Program-made: the position numbers and the translations under genes
Shown: piece after piece, positions 1 to 3,809 of the stretch
How positions within the stretch are numbered: position 1 is the first letter of the stretch
Layout of the letters: the number at the start of each line of letters is the position of its first letter
Virus record (IMG/VR): IMGVR_UViG_3300021425_000141
Coordinates: 1 to 27,728 of that record
Source: a virus
Reading direction: 5' to 3' (one strand)
DNA length: 27,728 bases
Notes under the pieces: model-generated
What the model saw: the letters and a program-made list of their open reading frames with translations, nothing else
Databases searched by the model: none
Told to the model about the DNA's origin: nothing

Positions 1-101
1 TAGGTGTAATCGTAATCGTTGCTTGTGTTTATGTTAGGTGTAATCGTAATTTATTCTTGTGTTTGTGTTAGGTGTAATCGTAATCGTTGCTAATTCTTTA
101 A
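1..101. repeat. 34-bp tandem repeat array, cut by the window edge
   Basis: Three copies of a unit starting TAGGTGTAATCGTAAT begin at 1, 35 and 69, an exact 34-bp period. Copies 1 and 3 share the segment TCGTTGCT after the common start; copy 2 has TTATTCTT there. Units end in a TTGTGTTTRTGT-like stretch. The unit carries TAG stops and is not a multiple of three, so it is not a protein repeat. More copies may lie upstream. The role is unknown; iteron-like protein binding or a non-coding spacer are both possible. Confidence 0.9.
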
Positions 102-122
102 ACTAACTCATTTTTTTAGTTT
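100..122. other. Inverted repeat next to the tandem array
   Basis: AAACTAA (100-106) and TTAGTTT (116-122) form a 7-bp stem around a T-rich 9-nt loop. It lies just after the last 34-bp repeat. It is AT-only apart from one C-G pair, so it would be weak as a terminator. It may close the transcription unit to the left, but nothing in the window proves this. Confidence 0.4.
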
Positions 123-278
123 CCAACCACATTGGTGCCCGATTCGTCAAGTATTTTGGTGATAAGCATCACTGATCAGACGGATCTGGATTTTGGTATC
201 AACGGATACCATTGTTCCCTTGCGGGATCCGGACTTGATCTGTAGATTAACTTTGTCGTTAATCACCACCACACCGAC
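123..278 (+). other. Structured non-coding leader with three short hairpins
   Basis: No convincing + strand gene occupies this stretch. It contains three perfect small hairpins: GTGAT/ATCAC (159-163 with 168-172), GGTATC/GATACC (195-200 with 205-210) and GATTAAC/GTTAATC (245-251 with 258-264). The last ends 14 nt before the ATG of the next gene, where no Shine-Dalgarno sequence is visible. The leader could be a structured 5' UTR. Alternatively it is the remnant of a minus-strand gene, because the complement of 147-260 reads as an open, coding-looking frame ending VDTKIQIRLISDAYHQNT. Confidence 0.45.
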
Positions 279-674
279 ATGTCCAACACCCACAACGCCA
301 CAAACGCTGCCGGTCTGAACCTGCACGCGACTGCGGACGCCATCGATCTCATCGCTGATCTGGTCTTCGAAACCGAGTCCTTCGATCTCCGCCTCGATCG
401 TGCTGTCGTTGCTGCTAAGCAAGCGAAGATGGACGCTGACGCCGCTGCAAAGCACTTGGCAGACATCCGTGCTGAGATCCTCTCTATGATGCAGGACAGC
501 GGTCTGGCGACCTTCGATTGTCCCGACGGCAAAGTGACGGTCTGCAAGGGACGCAGAACCGTCTCCGTGACCGATAAGGCGCTCGCTGCTGAGATCTCCT
601 TGATCAAGGAGCGCGGTGTCAGAACCGGGCGCTGCACCGAAAAAAAGGGTGCCGATTATGTGATAATTAAGTGA
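279..674 (+). CDS. Hypothetical 131-aa protein, helical N-half with C-terminal beta tail
   Basis: I do not recognise this protein with certainty. Residues 1-30 are Asn/Ala-rich. Residues about 30-72 look like a long Ala/Asp/Lys-rich helix, possibly coiled coil, running through RAVVAAKQAKMDADAAAKHL and into a predicted IRAEILSMMQ helix. A short beta-type section follows (GLATFDCPDGKVTVCKGRRTV, about 75-95), ending DYVIIK. A coiled-coil helix followed by a small beta tail resembles the layout of phage Gp157-type proteins, but this is only an architectural analogy. The gene is clearly richer in G and C than the tail genes, with many GCN, CTG and GAC codons, so it may have a different history. 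There is no Shine-Dalgarno before the ATG. A GC hairpin lies 9 nt after the stop. Confidence 0.8.
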   Translation: MSNTHNATNAAGLNLHATADAIDLIADLVFETESFDLRLDRAVVAAKQAKMDADAAAKHLADIRAEILSMMQDSGLATFDCPDGKVTVCKGRRTVSVTDKALAAEISLIKERGVRTGRCTEKKGADYVIIK

Positions 675-682
675 TCACAACC

Positions 683-700
683 GGGGACAATCCTGTCCCC
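683..700 (+). terminator. GC-rich hairpin after the 131-aa gene (hairpin family member 1)
   Basis: GGGGACA (683-689) pairs with TGTCCCC (694-700) around ATCC, a 7-bp stem. It is followed by TTAAATCTTATTTTT rather than a pure T run, so it may be a weak intrinsic terminator or an mRNA-stabilising 3' end. Two related hairpins follow the next two genes. Confidence 0.6.
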
Positions 701-742
701 TTAAATCTTATTTTTCCTGTCACCTTAAATCTTATTTTTCCT
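699..742 (+). repeat. 20-bp direct repeat in the leader of the 86-aa gene
   Basis: The 20-mer CCTTAAATCTTATTTTTCCT occurs at 699-718 and again at 723-742, a 24-bp period. The first copy overlaps the 3' arm of the preceding hairpin; the second ends 7 nt before the ATG at 750. No purine-rich Shine-Dalgarno is present; the leader is pyrimidine-rich. Confidence 0.85.
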
Positions 743-749
743 TTCAATC

Positions 750-1010
750 ATGAACCTTTCCGAACTCAAAAAAGAGACCGCTTGGATTTCAGAAATCGAT
801 CAAGATTTCGTTCTTGATATATCAGAAAACACTCTATGGGCGGTGTTTAGTGTTGATCAAGACACTAAGATTCCGGACCAATACAAGTATGCGATCGATA
901 TTTACAATCACGAACATAATTTTGAAGACCCTATTTGGTACGCTTGGGAAGATGCAGACGACGATATGATCGCGGAAGCGGAAATTATGCGATACATTGT
1001 CAAGGCGTAA
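750..1010 (+). CDS. Hypothetical 86-aa acidic protein
   Basis: I cannot assign a function. The protein is strongly acidic and Trp/Tyr-rich (sections DQYKYAIDIYNHEHNF and PIWYAWEDADDDMIAEAEIM). It has no signal peptide or membrane segment, so it is probably a small soluble cytoplasmic protein. Small acidic early phage proteins are often host-takeover or DNA-mimic factors, but nothing here shows that specifically. The ATG lacks a Shine-Dalgarno and is preceded by the pyrimidine-rich direct repeat. The gene is flanked on both sides by GC hairpins of the same family, so it seems to be part of a series of similarly built mini-units. Confidence 0.75.
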   Translation: MNLSELKKETAWISEIDQDFVLDISENTLWAVFSVDQDTKIPDQYKYAIDIYNHEHNFEDPIWYAWEDADDDMIAEAEIMRYIVKA

Positions 1011-1022
1011 TTAACATTTTTC

Positions 1023-1040
1023 GGGGGAGAATCCTCCCCC
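1023..1040 (+). terminator. GC-rich hairpin after the 86-aa gene (hairpin family member 2)
   Basis: GGGGGAG (1023-1029) pairs with CTCCCCC (1034-1040) around AATC, again a 7-bp stem with a 4-nt loop. It is followed by TTATTTC. The arms differ from those at 683-700 yet pairing is kept. It starts 12 nt after the stop codon. Confidence 0.6.
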
Positions 1041-1069
1041 TTATTTCACACTTTCCTCCCTTAAATTCC

Positions 1070-1387
1070 ATGCCTTATTCCACTTTCACCAGCAAGAAAT
1101 TTGTCCGCCTTGATTGGAAGTATTCCAGCGCAGAATTGGCGGCGAAAATTGTATTTAAGATCAACCCTAATGGTCACTCTACCTGGCAGAATTGCCTGAA
1201 TTACATTGTCGATTTATCTACAAGACACGCGATCGATTGTGTCGCTAAAAATGAGCAACCCTCACTGTATGGAACCGGCGGATGGTATGTAACATTTATC
1301 CCGACAGATGATCCGGATTATTCACATTCTGTAGAGGTAACTTTAATGCCTTATATGGTGGCAGAACACCTAAAAATGATCGGTTAA
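1070..1387 (+). CDS. Hypothetical 105-aa protein
   Basis: Function not recognised. I chose the ATG at 1070 (MPYSTFTSKKFVRLDW). The open frame extends back to 935, but those 45 codons overlap the preceding gene and its 3' hairpin. Visible features are an alternating beta/alpha-like composition, a helical-looking middle (SSAELAAKIVFKI), the segment STWQNCLNYIVD and a Gly/Tyr turn GTGGWYVTFIPTDDPDYSHS. No membrane segment is visible. As with the preceding gene, the leader is pyrimidine-rich with CCTTAAAT (1059-1066) and no Shine-Dalgarno, and a GC hairpin follows 13 nt after the stop. Confidence 0.75.
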   Translation: MPYSTFTSKKFVRLDWKYSSAELAAKIVFKINPNGHSTWQNCLNYIVDLSTRHAIDCVAKNEQPSLYGTGGWYVTFIPTDDPDYSHSVEVTLMPYMVAEHLKMIG

Positions 1388-1400
1388 TTTAACACTTAGC

Positions 1401-1419
1401 GGGGGCAGATATTGCCCCC
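1401..1419 (+). terminator. GC-rich hairpin after the 105-aa gene (hairpin family member 3)
   Basis: GGGGGCA (1401-1407) pairs with TGCCCCC (1413-1419) around GATAT, a 7-bp stem with a 5-nt loop. It is followed directly by TTAAATG, as in member 1. No long T run follows, so it is a weak terminator at best. Confidence 0.6.
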
Positions 1420-1604
1420 TTAAATGTTAGTATTCGGCAGTTAATATGGGGGCGATTTTTTATATTTTCCGCCCCATGCCCCCCCGTATATAAAACGCCT
1501 AACTACCCTAAGCTATAAAGTGTTACGAACGCCTGTTAAAAAACGCGCCCATAAAAAAATCCCCGCCATGCGGTGGCACACCCCACCCTCAAAAACCCTC
1601 AAAG
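1420..1604. other. Intergenic region with competing G-tract/C-tract pairings
   Basis: No credible gene is seen here. ATGGGGGCG (1446-1454) can pair, with one bulged G, with CGCCCCAT (1470-1477) across a T-rich loop. The same G tract could instead pair with the C tract right after it (1478-1485). TATAAA-like hexamers occur near 1488-1494 and 1513-1518. A GTG-initiated extension of the downstream gene runs through part of this region, but I judge it non-coding. Confidence 0.4.
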
Positions 1605-1615
1605 TCATATATAAT
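1605..1615 (+). promoter_or_regulatory. Promoter-like -10 box before the AbrB-like gene
   Basis: TCATATATAAT contains a perfect -10 hexamer TATAAT (1610-1615), 21 nt before the ATG at 1637. No good -35 hexamer lies 16-18 bp upstream. The same 11-mer recurs at 1822-1832 before the glycosyltransferase gene, which supports a shared promoter element. Confidence 0.55.
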
Positions 1616-1636
1616 GCAAGAAGACGAGACCGGTCT

Positions 1637-1807
1637 ATGGAAAAAAATCGCGCAGAAAATTTTTCGACCGTAGAGATCGATCCAGTGACGGGGGAGTACT
1701 ACGTAATCATTCCGCAATGGATATGTGACGAGCAGGGTTGGTATGAGGGCACAGAAGTAAACATCGAAGTCGAGAATGATTGTATTATCGTTCGCGGAGT
1801 GGATTGA
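1637..1807 (+). CDS. AbrB/MazE-like swapped-hairpin DNA-binding protein (56 aa)
   Basis: The C-terminal part VEIDPVTGEYYVIIPQWICDEQGWYEGTEVNIEVENDCIIVRG matches the layout of the AbrB/MazE (SpoVT-AbrB) family: a strand, an (I/V)P motif opening a short helix, a G-x-x-x-GT/D turn, two strands and a C-terminal IIVRG strand. Such proteins dimerise and bind DNA as transition-state regulators or antitoxins. No toxin gene is adjacent, so a transcriptional role is more likely than an antitoxin one. I chose the ATG at 1637 because a -10 box lies 21 nt upstream and the longer GTG version adds a basic, low-complexity segment overlapping that box. The same promoter box precedes the next gene, so auto- or local regulation is possible but is inference. 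Confidence 0.65.
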   Translation: MEKNRAENFSTVEIDPVTGEYYVIIPQWICDEQGWYEGTEVNIEVENDCIIVRGVD

Positions 1808-1832
1808 TCACGATTGACACCTCATATATAAT
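1804..1832 (+). promoter_or_regulatory. Sigma70-type promoter P1 for the glycosyltransferase gene
   Basis: TTGATC (1804-1809, four of six matches to TTGACA) is followed after exactly 17 bp by TATAAT (1827-1832). The -35 overlaps the stop codon of the AbrB-like gene. The -10 lies within the 11-mer TCATATATAAT also found at 1605-1615. The ATG at 1865 is 32 nt downstream. Confidence 0.6.
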
Positions 1833-1842
1833 ACGGTATGAT
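1814..1842 (+). promoter_or_regulatory. Overlapping sigma70-type promoter P2
   Basis: TTGACA (1814-1819, perfect) is followed after exactly 17 bp by TATGAT (1837-1842, five of six). It is offset 10 bp from P1, about one helical turn. Both would drive the glycosyltransferase gene. Confidence 0.55.
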
Positions 1843-1864
1843 ACTGAAGTAACCAATTTCTATT

Positions 1865-2623
1865 ATGGCTAAAGGATTTACAGTAAAGGCAAAGACACCC
1901 AAACCATCAGAGAGCGCCCCAGAATGGGATTACGATGCTGCCAGAGAGATGCTGAAAGGCAAGGCAGTGGTCTTCTGTTTACCTGGTCGAGGGGTATCTT
2001 ATGCATTTCTCAAAAGTTTTGTACAACTTTGCTTCGATCTGGTAAAATGCGGAGCAAGCATCCAGATCTCGCAGGACTATTCCTCAATGGTCAACTTTGC
2101 AAGATGCAAGTGTCTAGGAGCGAACGTACTGCGTGGACCGGATCAGATTCCCTGGGATGGTAAGTTGAAGTATGATTATCAGTTATGGATTGATAGTGAT
2201 ATTGTATTCAACACTGAGAAGTTCTATCAGTTGGTATTGATGGACAAGGATATTTCTGCTGGTTGGTACTGCACCGAGGACGGGCGCACGACATCTGTTG
2301 CCCACTGGTTGGACGAAGAGGACTTCCGTGGTAATGGTGGTGTCATGAACCATGAAACCCTGGAGAGTATTGGTAAGCGTCGTAAGCCATTTACTGTGGA
2401 CTACACAGGATTTGGATGGGTACTGATCAAGCACGGAGTGTTTGAACATGAAGAGATGAAGTATCCATGGTTTGCACCAAAGATGCAGGTTTTTGAATCT
2501 GGCAGTGTACAGGACATGTGTGGAGAGGACGTATCTTTCTGTCTCGATGCAATTCAGGCGGGCTTTGAAATTTGGTGCGACCCACGCATCAGAGTTGGTC
2601 ACGAAAAGACAAGGGTGATCTGA
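1865..2623 (+). CDS. GT-A fold glycosyltransferase (family 2-like)
   Basis: This 252-aa protein has the marks of a metal-dependent GT-A glycosyltransferase. A hydrophobic strand (KAVVFCLPGRGVSYAFLKSF, about 32-51) opens the nucleotide-sugar fold. A DXD motif D110-S-D112 sits in WIDSDIVF, which in this fold binds the metal and sugar nucleotide. A GEDVSF segment at 220-225 has the acidic pair typical of the catalytic region, and His246 near the C-terminus (RVGHEK) is a likely third metal ligand. There is no signal peptide or membrane segment, so it acts in the cytoplasm. Acceptor and donor are unknown; candidates are phage DNA, a virion protein or host glycans. It has its own double promoter, and its TGA overlaps the ATG of the next, broken gene (ATGA-type). 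Confidence 0.8.
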   Translation: MAKGFTVKAKTPKPSESAPEWDYDAAREMLKGKAVVFCLPGRGVSYAFLKSFVQLCFDLVKCGASIQISQDYSSMVNFARCKCLGANVLRGPDQIPWDGKLKYDYQLWIDSDIVFNTEKFYQLVLMDKDISAGWYCTEDGRTTSVAHWLDEEDFRGNGGVMNHETLESIGKRRKPFTVDYTGFGWVLIKHGVFEHEEMKYPWFAPKMQVFESGSVQDMCGEDVSFCLDAIQAGFEIWCDPRIRVGHEKTRVI

Positions 2624-2870
2624 TGACATCGAAGGTATTCACGTATGATGCGCCTTGTGTTATAAGACCTTTTGAGGACCACGCGGCGCTCCTCGTACAG
2701 AATTTATGGATACCTGGACAAAAGAAATCAAGGTCATTGACGACATTGAGGAAGATGATATACTGACATTCCCATCTTATGTCGTCCACCGCGCACCGGT
2801 TAATCTCGGTCAAGAGCGGAAGAACATCATCTCCTGGCACGTCGATGTAATATGGGATCCACCAGAATGA
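2623..2870 (+). pseudogene. Remnant of a 2OG-Fe(II) oxygenase-like gene
   Basis: An ATG at 2623 overlaps the glycosyltransferase stop and starts MTSKVFTYDAPCVIRPFEDH, but this frame soon becomes non-protein-like and stops at 2766. In another frame, 2700-2870 reads EFMDTWTKEIKVIDDIEEDD, then an ILTFPSYVVHRAPVN segment, then IISWHVDVIWDPPE. This resembles the C-terminal half of phage 2OG-Fe(II) oxygenases: FPS strand, the distal iron-binding His, and a final strand. The upstream HxD iron-binding motif is absent. Family members are usually near 190 aa; the two pieces together give only about 80, so I infer an internal deletion of roughly 100 codons that also changed frame near 2695-2700. A 54-aa product from ATG 2706 is possible but would not be an active oxygenase. 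Confidence 0.6.
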
Positions 2871-3028
2871 AAGAAAAGTACAATGTTTATGTAAAAGGCG
2901 ACCTTGCACACAGTAATCTTTCTGAAGAAGATTTTTTTGATGTGATGGAAGATTACGCCAAAGGGTTCTATGAGAATGGGACCATCAATCAAGACCAAAT
3001 CACCTACAAAATTATTATTGACGATTAA
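2867..3028 (+). CDS. Small conserved-type cyanophage protein (53 aa)
   Basis: The ATG overlaps the stop of the oxygenase remnant (ATGA at 2867-2870). The product starts MKEKYNVYVKGDLAHSNLSE, followed by EDFFDVMEDYAKGFYE and NGTINQDQITYKIIIDD. It is acidic, with a beta strand at each end and a central helix (about 20-36). I recall proteins of this type near gene 25 in cyanomyoviruses, but no function is known to me. The overlap suggests translational coupling with whatever precedes it, so the intact ancestral upstream gene probably mattered for expression. Confidence 0.75.
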   Translation: MKEKYNVYVKGDLAHSNLSEEDFFDVMEDYAKGFYENGTINQDQITYKIIIDD

Positions 3029-3030
3029 TT

Positions 3031-3177
3031 ATGGCACGTTCTAAAGTTGGACTTGTAAAAGACAATTTCATGCCGGGGAAACCCAAAAAAACTCGGCAGG
3101 GATCGGGACAGCACACTAAGTATGCGGCATCCTCACGTAATGGTAAGCGGAAGCGTTATCGGGGACAGGGACGATGA
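3031..3177 (+). CDS. Small basic protein (48 aa), possibly nucleic-acid binding
   Basis: It starts two bases after the previous stop. The product (MARSKVGLVKDNFMPGKPKK start; SSRNGKRKRYRGQGR end) is very basic, with about a third Lys/Arg and much Gly. It is probably largely disordered and would suit RNA or DNA binding, though that is inference from composition. I recall similar short basic proteins as common in T4-like cyanophages at this place. Its TGA (3175-3177) overlaps the ATG of the next gene. Confidence 0.75.
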   Translation: MARSKVGLVKDNFMPGKPKKTRQGSGQHTKYAASSRNGKRKRYRGQGR

Positions 3178-3323
3178 AAACATTTGATAAGATCCTTAGT
3201 TACGTCTTCGTCGGTGTTGTTTCGATCATTGTCTGGGAGTTTGGACATCCATATGTTCTAGGTACTCATGATGACCATCATCACAGTCATCCAGGCAACG
3301 AACACGTTAGAGATTATAAATGA
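3174..3323 (+). CDS. Small single-pass membrane protein with His-rich tail (49 aa)
   Basis: ATG at 3174 overlaps the previous stop. After MKTFDK, residues 7-23 (ILSYVFVGVVSIIVWEF) form a hydrophobic segment long enough to cross a membrane. A polar tail follows with a His/Asp cluster (HDDHHHSHPGNEH, about 32-44) that could bind metal. The role is unknown; a minor inner-membrane protein active in infection or lysis is possible. It is the last gene before a strong terminator, ending the left transcription unit. Confidence 0.75.
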   Translation: MKTFDKILSYVFVGVVSIIVWEFGHPYVLGTHDDHHHSHPGNEHVRDYK

Positions 3324-3331
3324 TTAAAGAG

Positions 3332-3354
3332 GTCCCCTTCGGGGGACTTTTTTT
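3332..3354 (+). terminator. Intrinsic terminator with UUCG tetraloop
   Basis: GTCCCC (3332-3337), TTCG loop (3338-3341) and GGGGAC (3342-3347) form a 6-bp GC-rich stem closed by C(UUCG)G, an especially stable tetraloop, followed by seven T (3348-3354). It starts 9 nt after the stop of the 49-aa gene and separates the left genes from the late baseplate genes. Confidence 0.93.
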
Positions 3355-3359
3355 ATGCC

Positions 3360-3367
3360 AATAAATA
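3360..3367 (+). promoter_or_regulatory. T4-like late promoter for gene 25
   Basis: AATAAATA matches seven of eight positions of the T4 late consensus TATAAATA and fits the looser cyanophage form NATAAATA. It lies right after the terminator and 36 nt before the gene 25 ATG, a normal position for a late promoter recognised by the gp55 sigma factor with the gp45 clamp. Confidence 0.7.
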
Positions 3368-3378
3368 AGAGGTAAGTG

Positions 3379-3386
3379 CTAAATAA
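3379..3386 (+). promoter_or_regulatory. Second possible late promoter box
   Basis: GCTAAATAA contains TAAATA, 17 nt before the ATG at 3404. It matches the late consensus less well than the box at 3360-3367, and a start site from it would leave only a very short leader. Confidence 0.3.
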
Positions 3387-3403
3387 CTAAAAAGTTCTCG
3401 GAA

Positions 3404-3805
3404 ATGGCAGTAACAAGGGTATCTAGATCCTTCAAAGATATTAGTTTATCCTTTGAACCACATCCTGTGACAAAGGATTTACCTGTTCTTACAAATAGAA
3501 ATGCTATTATAAGGTCTGTACGTAATTTAGTTGAAACAATCAAAACAGAACGATTCTTTCAACCTAATCTAGGATCAGATGTACGTGATAGTTTATTTGA
3601 AATTGTTGACTATGCAACGGCAACAGTATTAGAAGATCAGGTCAAGGAAGTTATTCTCAATTATGAACCAAGAGTTGAGAATCTTGATGTTGAAGTAGAA
3701 CCAAGTATTGATGATAATAAATTTGAGGTTACTGTAATTTTCGATATTATTGGACAAGATGTTCCTACCCAATCGTTTACCTTCATCTTAGAGGCAACCA
3801 GATAA
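3404..3805 (+). CDS. 25: Baseplate wedge subunit gp25 (gpW/gp25 family)
   Basis: This 133-aa protein is the T4 gp25 counterpart, the small sheath-initiator and inner-wedge protein with the gpW/gp25 (PF04965) lysozyme-like fold, without enzyme activity. Diagnostic features are the N-terminal DISLSFEPHPVTKDLPVLTN section, the helix NAIIRSVRNLVETIKTERFF, and the conserved EPR motif E88-P89-R90 in NYEPRVENLDVEV. In contractile machines the EPR core holds the wedge proteins together in the baseplate. Its length equals that of T4 gp25 (about 132 aa). It starts the late cluster and is followed after 4 nt by gene 6, as in other T4-like cyanophages. Confidence 0.95.
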   Translation: MAVTRVSRSFKDISLSFEPHPVTKDLPVLTNRNAIIRSVRNLVETIKTERFFQPNLGSDVRDSLFEIVDYATATVLEDQVKEVILNYEPRVENLDVEVEPSIDDNKFEVTVIFDIIGQDVPTQSFTFILEATR

Positions 3806-3809
3806 ACAA

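Noticed and set aside
1-101. CRISPR array from 34-bp repeats
   Set aside because: The repeats are directly adjacent with a 34-bp period; there is no repeat-unique spacer alternation and no cas gene.
147-455. Minus-strand gene of 102 codons
   Set aside because: Most of it is the antisense of the 131-aa gene and no start with a ribosome site is seen. The segment 147-260 does look coding-like, so it is listed as a finding rather than as a gene.
935-1069. N-terminal extension of the 105-aa protein
   Set aside because: It overlaps the previous gene in another frame and runs through its 3' hairpin; the ATG at 1070 fits the leader pattern of the neighbouring gene.
1520-1636. GTG-started extension of the AbrB-like protein
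   Set aside because: It covers the TATAAT box and encodes a basic low-complexity stretch outside the domain; ATG 1637 gives a typical compact family member.
1814-1832. TTGACA with TATAAT as one promoter
   Set aside because: The spacer would be 7 bp. Each hexamer instead pairs with another partner at 17 bp.
2183-2629. Minus-strand reading frame opposite the glycosyltransferase gene
   Set aside because: The + strand carries clear family motifs; the minus frame has Cys/His-rich composition typical of a shadow.
1-3400. tRNA genes in the left region
   Set aside because: I looked for cloverleaf arms and CCA-like ends around the visible hairpins and found no set of four arms; the hairpins are single stems.
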